64,000 nucleotides of DNA, from positions 7,263,103-7,327,102 of the forward strand of contig NC_034010.1 of NCBI RefSeq assembly GCF_000346465.2. The letters are read 5' to 3'. Below are positions 23,128 to 33,779 of this stretch, in pieces (the stretch's first letter is position 1; each line of letters begins with the position of its first letter). Position numbers and translations under genes: made by a program. Below the pieces are notes generated by a model, which was not told where the DNA came from, searched no databases, and saw only the letters and a program-made list of their open reading frames with translations. The stretch comes from Prunus persica. Lineage: Eukaryota > Streptophyta > Magnoliopsida > Rosales > Rosaceae.

Positions 23128-24780
23128 TGAAAATAAAAATAGTTGGAGAAGGAAGAAAAGTCAACAAACAAAACAAAAGAGGAAGAAGAAAGTGGTTGTA
23201 CGCCACTTTGCTTGAATGTGCATATAGACAAAATAAGGGGTGAAGGCCAACATGGAGGAAAGTAAAGATTCTAGCTAAAGGGCAAAACAAGTATAAAAAA
23301 AATTAAAGAAACAAAACTTGTTGTGGGTTTTCTCTCCCAGCTTGCTTCGCACCAGCAAACCTGTTTCGAAATTTTGATTTGATCATACGAATAGCTATTA
23401 TGAGATATTTGAGTTAATCTCAAGTACTCCAGATAAATATGGGAGTTGTAAAGCCTGGTTATATTTGGAAACAAACTCTACTAGAGTTTCATAGTTATCG
23501 GGTTGGCTTCAATTGGTTGCTGGGTACCAAAGCTTTTCTGATATGGACTCCTTTGCTCGTGGGCTAATTGATAACAAATATCAAAGACCCGAAATAAATT
23601 AATGGGTTGTCAAAAATATTGGCCCATTAGTTCTGAAAAGCCCAAAATATTTAATGGGTGATCCAAATAATTACCCATTAAATTTACAGATACCCAAATT
23701 GCCTATTATATGGTTAATTGATCAATTTTAAAATCCTCATAGCCATATTTGGGTCCAAATGCAAATGTCAATTGTAGAAAATTAATGGGTTCATCAAAAT
23801 TGCCCATTATTTTTCTTGGACATTGACAATAAGAAAAATGGTACAAAATCATCCTATTTTTTCCCATGGGGTCATCTACCCATGCAAATCTCAAAAGGAT
23901 AAAATTCAAATCTCTCAAACACAAATTCTTAATTAGTGGGCCACACTTACCCATTAATTTTTAATTTTTCCTATAAGTCATTTTCCTATGAAAATCTCCA
24001 AATTGTCTTAAAGACACAAATTCTAAATTATTGAGCCACACTTACCCATTAATTTTCAAATTTTGGAATGCCGGTTTGATCTCATCAAGGATACGTAGGC
24101 AATCTAGCATCTTAATAGACGCAACCGCAACCAAATTTGAATCACTGATTACATCAACCAAATTCCCACAAATCAAATATCCATCTTCACACAAATCAAT
24201 TTTGAACTACGCTGGTATGATCCCATCAAGGGTACGTAGGCAGTCTACCATATCAATAGACGCAACTGCAACCAAATTTGAATCCATGGTTTACTTCTTT
24301 AACCAAATTTGTCCCAAACACAATTCCATATTGAATCCCTGGTTTATTTAGCTAAATTCACTCAAACACTTCTTAATACAATTCAAATCGAATTTTTCTA
24401 GCAATGAGTCATTTATTCATTGCGATTCTTTGAACTACAAGTGGCTTGATTCCCGCAAGGAATGCATAGGCACCCTGAGGTTGGACTTGGGAGCAGCTGC
24501 AAAATCAAAGGCACACATTCTGTTTCTTTATGATGGAATCAAATGGTGTTCCCTTGAGGCAAGGGATTGTAATCAAGGGACATTGTGTCTCGAACGGGTT
24601 GAACTTAAAATTATAAAACCCCATTATTTAAGTAGTGGTGGTAAAATTATGTTTGGAGGTTCACATCTATGCCGATCGTGTAAGGGAGAGCCTCTCTTGT
24701 GACACGCACATCCCTTACCGATCGGTAGGCTCCGTGCCAAACTTGTAAGGGAGAATCTCGCACAACTCTCCCTATCGATT
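23128..24780 (+). repeat. Gypsy 3' LTR
   Basis: The left edge is set by the start of similarity with 12664. The first ~1.15 kb matches the 5' LTR with scattered differences; it also has about 140 bp (23335-23480) that the 5' copy lost. The part 24280-24780, including 'ccgatcgtgtaagggaga' and 'ccaaacttgtaagggaga', has no counterpart on the left and is assigned to the LTR by inference. The right edge is set by the start of copia coding sequence near 24790. Confidence 0.65.
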
Positions 24781-24789
24781 CTTCAAGAT

Positions 24790-27700
24790 ATCACCATCTA
24801 GGAAATCATTGGTTGTGGTCGTGGTACTAAGAGGGGAGGCTTACATTATGTGGATGATGTTAGCACATGAAGGAGTTTATCAATAAAGGGATTTGCTCAA
24901 GATAAAGAAAATCATATTTGGTTATGGTATCATTGTTTAGGCCATTAATCTTTTGGTTATCTGAAACATTTATTTCCATATTTATTTTCAGATTGTACCA
25001 TTTCGGATTTCATGTGTAACACTTGCATTTTGGTTAAGAGTCACCTTTGTTACTTATCCGCTAAGTTCTAATAAAACCTATGTCCCATTTGCTTTGGTTT
25101 ATACTAATGTTTGGGGTCCTGCCCTTGCTTCTACTGCTTCTGGATATTGGTGGTTTGTGATCTTTATGGATGATTTCACTCGTATGATGTGGTTATATTT
25201 CATGAAAATAAAGAGTGATGTCTATGATTGATTTCGTGTTTTTCATAAAATGGTACAAACTTAGTTTTATGCTACTTTGAAGGTTATTTTTTCTAACAAT
25301 GGAGGTGAATATGGCAATTAGATGTTACAAGCTTATTTTTCAGGATCATGGTATTATTCACGAGATAACTTGTCCTTAAACACCACAATTGAATGAAGTT
25401 ACAAAAAGGATAAATAGCAGCTTCTGGAGATAACTCGAGCCAGTCTCATTGGTGCCCACATGCACCTTACCTTCTAGGAGGATGTTATCACCTTTGTAGT
25501 ATATCTCCTTAATCGTGTCCCAACCAGTGTTTTGCAATTTAAGACACCTTTGGAGAAACTATCCGCCTATGTTACACTCTCTTCTCATTTGACCATTGCT
25601 CCACAAGATTTTGGGTGTATTGTATTTGTCCACCTTCATAAAAATTTGTGTACTAAACTTGACCCTTTTGCTTCGAATTGTGTGTTTTTTGGCTACTTTC
25701 CACACCAAAAGGGTTATAGGTGTTATCATCCACCTTCATGGCGTTCTTTTGTCATCATGGATGTTACTTTTTCAGAAATACAGATGTATTTTGCCCAACA
25801 GTGTCCAATTCTTCTCTTGATGAGGAGATTGTAAGTATGGAAGAGCCGAATTGGATGATTGTGCTACCATATTTAGTTGATGTACCATCATCAAATGTGA
25901 CAAAATCCGAGTTGATAGCGGATAGAATACTAGACTCATCGACTATACCGGCGGTGACGCCATCACTATCTTATGCAAACCTTTTGGCTTATGATGCTTA
26001 CTTTCCGCTCCTCTACTCCTATAGTACCCAATCATGATATTCCTCCTACTAGTATTCTTAAGGTAAGTCAAGAAAATCAAATTAATACTAATAATTCTAC
26101 CATTGAACATATACCTGCTATACAAAATTGCAGTGATATGTATCAATTACTACCAATGGATACCCGTGGGAAACCTCTAGATAGGTACTCACCTGGTAAT
26201 TCTAAGCAGGAAAAATATCCAATTGCAAAATATGTTTCTACTCATCGACTATCACCATCCCATGAGGCCTTTGTGAATCAAATGTCTGCAATAACTATCC
26301 CCACTAAAGTACATGATGCATTGTGAGTTTCTAAATGGGATGATGCAATGACTGAAGATATGCGAGCTCTTGAGAAGAATCAGATATTGGAATTAATATT
26401 GTTGCCAAAGAGGATGAAGCCAGTGGGATGCATATGGGTATTCACTATTAAATATAAACCGGATGGTACGGTGGACAAGTACAAGACCAGATTAGTTGCA
26501 AGAGGATTTACTCAAACTTATGGTATCGACTATCAAGAAACATTTGCACATGTGGCAAAGATAAATAATATACTAGTTTTACTATTACTAGTTGTAAATC
26601 TTTACTAGCCCTTGCAGCAGTATGATGTGAAGAATGCTTTCGTGTATGATGATTTGTGTGAGGAAATTTATATGAGTATGCTACGTGGGTACAAAATTTT
26701 GGGTAAGATAGATTTGGTGTGTAAGTTGAAGAAGGCCTTGTATGGCTTGAAGTATTCTCTGAGAGTGTGGCTTGGGAGATTTAGCTTGGCCTTGAAGAAT
26801 TACGGGTAATGCAGATCATACTTTTATTTCTTAAAAGGCAAAATGGTAAAGTAATTGCACTCATTATATATGTAGATGATATGATTGTGATAGGTGATGA
26901 CACTGAAGAAACTGGAAAGCTAAAAACTTATTTGGCTTTTGAATTTGATACGAAAAACCTAGGAAGTTAAAAATATATTTTGGGTATTGAGGTTACTCGT
27001 TCCAAGCAGGGTATATTTCTATCTCAAAAGAAATATGTTCTGGATTTATTGAAGGAAACTTGCACGCTGGATTGTAAGCCAGTGAATACACCTATTGAAC
27101 AGAATCACGGCTTGGAAGAATCTCCTTATCATACACCAGCAAACAAGGAGAGATATCATAAGTAGGTTTGTAGATTTATTTATCTGTTACGTACAAGACC
27201 TGACATTGCTTATGTAGTCAGTGTTGTGAGTCAATTTATGCATAATCCAAGTGAAAATCATGTGGATGCAATTATGAGGATTCTACAATATTTAAAGTCT
27301 GCGGGAAAGGTCTTATGTTTTCTAGGCATGGACATGTGGATATTGCAGGATATACAGACTCCGATTGAGGTGGGAAAGGAGTTAAAAGAAGGTCTACTTC
27401 TGGCTACTTCACATTTATGGGAGGTAATATATTTACTTGGCAAAGTAAGAAACAGAAAGTTGCAACCTTGCCTAGTGCAGAGGCCGAATACACAGCCATG
27501 ACTAAAGGCATTTGTGAACTCTTATGGTTGCGAATACTCATGGGGAGTTGGGATTTGAGCCTAAAACTACCATGAAGTTATATTGTGATAATTACTGAGC
27601 AACTAAGATTGCAGAGAATCTAGTACAACATGAACGTACTGAACACATGGAGATTGATCGTAAGTTCACATATGAGAATCTGGAGGAAGATATTATACAA

Positions 27701-27790
27701 ATTCTGCATGTCAAGATTATTGAATAGCTGGCAGATATTCTGAGAAAGGCGGTATCAAGTCAAGCGCTTCATGACTCACTTGTCAAGTTT
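24790..27790 (+). pseudogene. Copia retrotransposon 2 pol remnant
   Basis: It starts abruptly within the protease/pre-integrase region ('RGGLHYVDDV', about 24830) and shows a decayed integrase (about 24920-25520). The integrase C-terminal part lies at 25532-25760 ('SNCVFFGYFPHQKGYRCYHP'). Reverse transcriptase spans about 26340-27100 ('VGCIWVFTIKYKPDGTVDKY', 'DVKNAFVYDDL', 'YVDDMIVIGDD' in a shifted frame near 26870). RNase H follows to about 27790 ('PSAEAEYTAMTKG', about 27472). Gag and the 5' LTR are missing. Stops at about 26322, 26606, 26807, 26968 and 27163 break it. Confidence 0.88.
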
Positions 27791-27810
27791 GGCATTGGAG
27801 ATATCTATGT

Positions 27811-28081
27811 TGTCACATCCCGGGATCGGCTCCGCCGTAGCACGATATTGTCCGCTTTGGGCCCCCCTCTCTGCCCTCACGGTTTTGTTTCTGGGAGCCC
27901 ACGAGCAACTTCTGAGTAGGTCACCCATCCTGGGATTGCTCTAGCTCCCAACTCGCTTAACTTTGGAGTTCCCATGACTCCGAAGCCAGTGAGCTCCCAA
28001 AAAGCCTTGTGCTAGATGGATGCAGGTGTGCACATATAAGGCACATCACCCCCTCTCCGTTAGTTGATGTGGGATCTTACA
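27811..28081 (-). mobile_element. Solo Cassandra LTR, inverted, nested in copia 2
   Basis: The segment is the reverse complement of the Cassandra LTRs at 7275-7544 and 7620-7890. It starts (plus strand) 'tgtcacatcccgggatcggc' and ends 'gatgtgggatcttaca'. On the minus strand the 5S-like core is present: 'aactccaaagttaagcgagt' and 'aggatgggtgacc'. Flanks are 'tatgt' and 'tatac', only a weak target duplication. It separates the copia 2 RNase H end from its polypurine tract and 3' LTR. Confidence 0.9.
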
Positions 28082-28092
28082 TATACGCCATC

Positions 28093-28281
28093 TTGAGGGG
28101 GAGTGCTGATACGAGTCCCTCCTAAAATTAGGAGATAATTTTGTTATTAATTGTAATTCCTTATTAGATGGGATTGTTTTTATTTTCCTAGTTGACTTAT
28201 GTATATTTGTAACCCTATAAATACCTCCTAAAGAGAAGAATAATAAAATATACAAATTATTCTTAACCTATTTTTGCGTTA
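28093..28281 (+). repeat. Copia 2 polypurine tract and 3' LTR
   Basis: The polypurine tract 'ttgagggggag' (28093-28103) is followed by an LTR starting 'tgctgatacgagtccctcc', with 'ccctataaatacctcc' (about 28213), a typical short copia LTR. The right end is not defined because there is no 5' copy to compare with. Confidence 0.65.
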
Positions 28282-30500
28282 ATTGACCATGACACAATTT
28301 ATAATGTAACTGTTCCTCCTCCCCTCTCCTCTCTTGTTCCCCTTTTCTTTTGGGTTAGTGAATAAGTACCTTGGGGATTTTTGACTAAGAAGTCCCTTGT
28401 GGTGGTTTCTTCTAAGCCATGCTCAAATCGAACTTCACCACTACCTCTTTTCGGCTAATTCCTCAATCAAATTCCTCTCCCAAAACCCTCCCTCTAAAAC
28501 TTTGCATATTCTCTAAATTTAATTATACATTGCATTTGAAGGAGTTTGCTAGAGTTTACCGAATTTTTTTCGCCATGATTTCGATTGGCATATTTGTGCA
28601 TTGTTATCTACAGTTTAATAGATGGAAACCATGTTTAATCCAAATCCATCACATGTCTTGCATTTTCTTGTAGTGACAGTAATGTTCATTTAGGCTTATA
28701 AGTTGTTTAAGAGAAGTGGTTTATGCGATTTCTGTTTGTTTTAGTTTTTTAATTTTATTAGCGTGTTAATGTTATTGTTTTTTTGAGTTTGGTACTTTGA
28801 ATATCATAGTGATGTCTTACTTCCATTTTTTTTCAGGGTGTAATGAAGTTGCTCTTTGATTTATTTTTATTTTTTAATTATCAAAATCTCGCAATGGGCT
28901 TAAAGTTCTCTCTTGCAAAGTATATTTCGTTTTCTCATCAAAACTGTTCCAAACCTTTTTGCAATGAAGTTTATCATGGGAAAATTTACCCATTTTTTCT
29001 GGATATTTACTCGAATCTTCCACTCATCTTCTTTGTTTTGTGTTTTTCTTTTTCTTTGTGAGAACGCAATCTTTAGTAAACGCCCAAAGACTGACAGAGA
29101 AACAGCAAGCGGCCCACAAGACAAGATTGACCACGGACCAAGAAGGTCAAGCCCAAATAGACTACAGAAGTCTTGTACGCAAAGGAGCAAAGAGGAAGGA
29201 AAAAAAAGAAAAGAAAAGGAGAACAGTCAAGCACGTGTTTTTTGTTTTTACTTTTTATTTTTTAAAGGCTGTTAATGGTTGTTGACGGCCGTTAAGTAAA
29301 TAAATAGAGGTAAATAAATAAGGGTAAATTAGTAAGTAGACGAGGTGGGGACACAAAGGATGCGAACAGCAAATATGACCTCCCAAATTAGTTGTCTCAT
29401 TCGTATGTGGCATTAACCCAAATTAGGAATTTAAAGGTCAGCAAGGCTATTATAGTAAAATCTCGCTCCATTATGACTAAATATTATTATTTAAAGTAAC
29501 ATATCTAATTGGTCATTTGAACCTTCCAGGAAAGAGAGCTTTCCTTTCAGGTGCATTTTTTCTATTCTCAGGTGCTTGTTTTCCATTTAAACGCTTTTTT
29601 TCCATTTAAGCAATTGTTTTCCATTTCAGTGTTTGCTTTCTATTTAGGGCACAGATATTTATAACTCAAGTGATTAAAAAGATTCAATTTAATATCGGAA
29701 ATCTTGTGTTAAAGTCTCTATTTAATATCGCCCGTATAAAAAGAAAAAAAAACAGCTAATAAAGCCACTTTGGATTTATAAAGTTCGGGTATCATACCTA
29801 AAACGCTTCAAGCTTACATAGACGGCTAGATCGTGAATATCTAATTCGACTTCGTACGTAGTAGATACGATCATGCTGCCATGCATGTGATTATTTTTTT
29901 CTTAGTTTTATTTTGAATTAATAGAGAGAGATGATTCAACGTTGCGATACCTTTCAACATTTGAAAAATAAATACTATTAAACAAATAGTTATGTAATTT
30001 TTGTTCTTTCTTTAAACTTAAACAATATAGATGATTCGTAATTATTGACGTAATAAATGATTACATAGAAGAAAATCTAATACTCATATTGCACGTATGT
30101 TACAACAAATGAATACTAAAATCATTAAAAACGTCTGATACGCTGTGCTAAACTCCATCACTCTCTGATTGTGATGAGTTTCGCATAATAATTTGCGGAA
30201 TCCATAAATAATAGCTAAAAACTGCTTGACCAAATATAAAAATACCTACGAATTGACCAAAATGGTGGGATGTAACGCACGTTTGGTGAAGCAGCAGTGA
30301 CTTCAGGTTGAGAAAAAGTGTGGAAGCAAATCTCACTGCGATAAAAGAGTCTTCCGTATCCAAACGCCAAAAAGGTTACCCACGTCTTAACCACGGTTAA
30401 AACGTCACCTAACCCTAGTTAAATAGGCCACCTTCCAAATTAAAAAGTTACTGTTGTTGCTACATATCCTTCTTGTCCCTGCAAACCCACCACCGTTCTT
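28282..30500. other. Intergenic and upstream region of the EIL gene
   Basis: No supported gene. Several short frames at 28400-29290 have no recognisable motif. At about 29536-29650 there is a degenerate repeat of 'gtttccatttaa'-like units. Towards 30380-30410 ACGT cores ('cccacgtctt', 'aaaacgtcacc') lie within 150 bp of the TATA box and may be bZIP-type sites, which is inference only. Confidence 0.55.
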
Positions 30501-30516
30501 ATCTTTTCTCTTCCGT

Positions 30517-30525
30517 TTATAAAAG
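30517..30525 (+). promoter_or_regulatory. TATA box of the EIL gene
   Basis: 'tttataaaag' lies about 25-30 bp before 'cccactaataaacactctc', a plausible transcription start near 30545-30550. CT-rich sequence with 'ctctctctct' follows at 30548-30625, typical of plant 5' leaders. Confidence 0.6.
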
Positions 30526-30654
30526 CTCGGAAAACCCACTAATAAACACTCTCTCTCTGTCTATCTGTCTCTCTCTCTCTCTCTTCTGACCAGAAAAAGA
30601 AAAAAAACCTCTCTCTCTCTCCGAGCAATCAGAGAGTGCTGGAGGAGCTTGATG

Positions 30655-31781
30655 GTACCTTCATTTTCTGCTTCTTTTATTTAAAAAAGTACTTGTTTCA
30701 TTTCTTATTGTTCATGGCTGCTGAATTTTGTAAAAATATATATTTTTTCCTCAATCTTTTGATGTTTCATGGTTTTTGATGGTTGATCTGCTTGCTGTTT
30801 TGTATCTGATATGCGTCACTGTCTGGAGTTGTTTCTATTACTCATTTGTAAAAGTATGTAATAGTTTGTGTCTGCGTTTTGTTTGATATGCCTGTTGTTT
30901 CATGGTAAATATATATATATGTGTTTTTTTTTTCTATATGATTTTTTATTTTTGCGTTTTTTTCTTTTAATTTCTTGTATAAGAATTTAAGTTTTATATG
31001 TTTGGATCTGGCTGGACAGATAGGTTTAGCCTTTTGATCCAAAAGATGGCTACCCTGAATTTCCGGATTTATATTGAATTATGAAAAAGAATTAATAAAT
31101 GAATTATGTTGCTTACATAGGTGGAAAATTTGCTGTAAACCTGCGTTATAAGCTATAGCCGTTTGTGTAAACTGAAAACAATAAATTAAATAAAACCTGA
31201 AACTTGGTCCTGTCAATACTTAATGATAACGTGTAATTGTGAAGAAAATGAATTTGAGTAACATGTAATTGTGAAGAAAATGAATCTGAGTGTTCGTAGA
31301 TCTGGGGGTGCTTGGCTCTGTTCTCTCTGCTTTAGTGGTTCACATTTGCAAGGTATTTACGTGTCACTTAAATTTGGTTTTTATAGCGATTATCTCATGT
31401 TTTTTGTGTCACTGATGGACACTTTTCCCTTTTTGTTTTTCTCTTTTTTCTCGGTTTTTCGAGAACCTCATCATTTTTTGCTTTTCGTGGCTTAGAGCCT
31501 TGGATTTGTTTTGTTTCGTTTTGAATGTGAAAAATAAGGAAACCCATTGTGATCTTTTGTTGATTTCATGCATTTAATTTATGGTTCTTTTGTAAGTGGT
31601 TCTGACTTGTTTAGCGTATTACCTTTTATGTTTGTAATTACTTGTAGTTAATGAAATTATGTACCTTACCTTGTATTTTCTTCCATTAGATGAAAGTTGT
31701 TATTGCTAGTTCAATGTACCTGATCTATGATATACTAATTGTGGGTTTAACTAACTTATTTGTTATTTATTTCATTGGCAG
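30655..31781 (+). other. Intron in the 5' UTR of the EIL gene
   Basis: The donor 'gatg|gtacct' and acceptor 'ttggcag|aatatt' bound a T-rich 1.1 kb stretch between the CT-rich leader and the coding exon. A 5'-UTR intron followed by an intronless coding region is the usual EIN3/EIL structure. Exact sites are predicted by eye. Confidence 0.6.
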
Positions 31782-31904
31782 AATATTGAATTTCATTTAC
31801 TCTTCGCGGAGAATCCATCGTAGACTGCGTTGATTACCCTTTCTTTCATATATATTTATATACCATAAATATATCATCAGGGTTGTTCTTCGTGCCGGTG
31901 CTAA

Positions 31905-33779
31905 ATGGGGATCTTTGAGGAAATGGGTTTCTGTGGTGAGCTTGACTTTCTTTCGACTACCTCTGGGGAAGGTGACGGCGACGGCGTCGACGCAGCTCCA
32001 GAACATGAACCAGAGGCAACAGTAGAGGAGGATTATAGTGATGAAGAAATGGATGTTGACGAGCTTGAGAAGAGGATGTGGAGAGATCGAATGCTATTGA
32101 AGAAGCTGAAAGAACAAAATAAGGGAAAGGAAAGAGTTGACAATGCAAGGCAGCGTCAATCACAGGAACAAGCTCGGAGGAAGAAGATGTCACGGGCACA
32201 AGACGGAATCCTGAAATATATGCTGAAAATGATGGAAGTTTGCAAAGCTCAGGGTTTCGTTTATGGGATTATCCCTGAAAAAGGAAAACCAGTGAGTGGT
32301 GCTTCTGACAATCTCCGAGCATGGTGGAAAGAAAAAGTAAGATTTGATCGTAATGGCCCAGCTGCAATTTCCAAGTATCAGGCAGATCATTCAATCCTTG
32401 GGAAGGATGAAGACTGGAGTGGAGTGGCATCAACTCCTCACACCTTGCAGGAGCTCCAAGACACCACTCTTGGTTCACTTTTGTCTGCACTGATGCAGCA
32501 CTGTGATCCACCCCAAAGACGTTTCCCATTGGAGAAGGGTGTTGCCCCACCTTGGTGGCCTACTGGTAATGAGGTATGGTGGCCTCAATTGAATCTGCCC
32601 AAGGATCAGGGTCCTCCTCCATACAAGAAGCCTCATGATCTGAAGAAGGCGTGGAAGGTTGGCGTTCTCACGGCTGTGATAAAGCACATGTCACCAGATA
32701 TTGCCAAGATCCGCAAGCTTGTTCGTCAGTCTAAATGTCTGCAGGACAAAATGACTGCTAAGGAGAGCGCCACTTGGCTAGCCATTATAAACCAGGAGGA
32801 AGCTTTGGCCCGGAGTTTGTATCCTGATAGATGTCCTCCTCTATTGGCTGGTGGTAGTGGCTCTTTTGCAATCAGTGGAACCAGTGATTATGATGTTGAA
32901 GGGATTGATGATGAACAAAATGTTGAAATAGAGGATTGCAAACCTCATGTTAATCACTTCCACATTGGTACTGCTGGACAAAGAGATAGGCCGTTACCGC
33001 AGATTAAGGGAGAGCTCATTGAGATCAACTCGGATTTTGGTCAAAAGAGGAAGCAGCTGGCTGAAGAGCCACCAATTATGCTAAATCCGAACATTTACAC
33101 CTGCGAATACCCCCAATGCCCATATCATGATTATCGTCGGGCTTTTCTTGACATAACTGCAAGAAACAATCACCAGTTGAATTGTGCATACCGGAATAAT
33201 TCTTTACAAGTGTTTGGAATGTCCAGCTTTCAACTTAACAATGAAAAACCTGCGGTCTTCTCTCTACCCCTTGGTCAACCAACACAAGCTGTTCAACAAC
33301 CAGTGAGCCAGGCAGGTAGTTTTAATGCTTCAGGATTTGGACTGGCTGATGATGGACAGAAAATGATATCTGAGCTTATGTCATTTTATGATAGTAATAT
33401 TCAGCAGAACAAGAACTCCAGTCCTGGAAACCTCAATGTTGTAGAAGGCCACAACCAGCAGCAGGCAGAATTTCGTTTTGCAATGAATGATAACTTCTTT
33501 GGTCAAAGGGTGGATATGGGACGCAACATGTCTGAACCCACCCCCATGCCTGTGGATATGGGATGCAACATTTCTGAAACAACCCCCATGCCTATGCATC
33601 GTCAAGCTTTCCCATCCACGGAAGTTCAGTTTGATCAGTGCACAATATTTGACTCTCCATTTGGTGACAATCCCAATGATACTGTTGACCTAAGATTTGA
33701 CTCCCCGCTTCACTTGGCACCAGCTGACTATAATGTTCTGGACCCACCAAAGCAAGATGCATCCTTTTGGTTCCCATAA
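31905..33779 (+). CDS. EIL: EIN3-like (EIL) ethylene-response transcription factor
   Basis: A 624-codon intronless gene. EIN3/EIL proteins are nuclear factors stabilised by ethylene signalling through EIN2, turned over by EBF1/2 F-box proteins, and activate ERF1-type promoters. Seen here: an acidic N-terminus (residues 40-54, '[15 protein letters not shown]'), a basic stretch ('[14 protein letters not shown]', 81-94), and the conserved DNA-binding region from '[19 protein letters not shown]' (95-113) to about residue 305, including '[20 protein letters not shown]', '[14 protein letters not shown]' and '[20 protein letters not shown]'. The C-terminal half is variable and ends 'FWFP'. Length is close to Arabidopsis EIN3. 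A 42 bp tandem duplication at 33510-33593 adds a 14-residue repeat. The gene appears intact. A relative lies just left of the window. Which EIL paralogue it is cannot be decided here. Confidence 0.97.
   Translation: MGIFEEMGFCGELDFLSTTSGEGDGDGVDAAPEHEPEATVEEDYSDEEMDVDELEKRMWRDRMLLKKLKEQNKGKERVDNARQRQSQEQARRKKMSRAQDGILKYMLKMMEVCKAQGFVYGIIPEKGKPVSGASDNLRAWWKEKVRFDRNGPAAISKYQADHSILGKDEDWSGVASTPHTLQELQDTTLGSLLSALMQHCDPPQRRFPLEKGVAPPWWPTGNEVWWPQLNLPKDQGPPPYKKPHDLKKAWKVGVLTAVIKHMSPDIAKIRKLVRQSKCLQDKMTAKESATWLAIINQEEALARSLYPDRCPPLLAGGSGSFAISGTSDYDVEGIDDEQNVEIEDCKPHVNHFHIGTAGQRDRPLPQIKGELIEINSDFGQKRKQLAEEPPIMLNPNIYTCEYPQCPYHDYRRAFLDITARNNHQLNCAYRNNSLQVFGMSSFQLNNEKPAVFSLPLGQPTQAVQQPVSQAGSFNASGFGLADDGQKMISELMSFYDSNIQQNKNSSPGNLNVVEGHNQQQAEFRFAMNDNFFGQRVDMGRNMSEPTPMPVDMGCNISETTPMPMHRQAFPSTEVQFDQCTIFDSPFGDNPNDTVDLRFDSPLHLAPADYNVLDPPKQDASFWFP
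33510..33593 (+). repeat. 42 bp in-frame tandem duplication in EIL coding region
   Basis: Two adjacent units start 'gtggatatgggacgcaacat' and 'gtggatatgggatgcaacat', both ending 'acccccatgcct'. They encode '[14 protein letters not shown]' and '[14 protein letters not shown]' in the variable C-terminal half. Confidence 0.95.

Larger units (their letters stand above)
12664..24780 (+). mobile_element. Tat-like gypsy retrotransposon, RT deleted, with antisense ORF
   Basis: Similar LTR segments lie at about 12664-13660 and 23128-24280. Between them, in order, come gag (about 14500-15740), protease (about 16150-16590), a remnant of RNase H directly after it (about 16690-16780), integrase (about 16970-17960), a repeat-rich spacer, a long antisense region (18655-21560) and a tandem repeat (22037-22255). 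The reverse transcriptase expected between protease and RNase H is missing. Very long structure, an antisense ORF between integrase and the 3' LTR, and the 'LDCGSAVNLIP' type of protease fit the Tat/Ogre lineage. All frames are broken, so the element is dead. Confidence 0.8.

Noticed and set aside
28419..29285. Short frames at 28419-28673 and 28843-29285
   Set aside because: No domain, AT-rich composition and no splice-consistent extension. I cannot support a gene.
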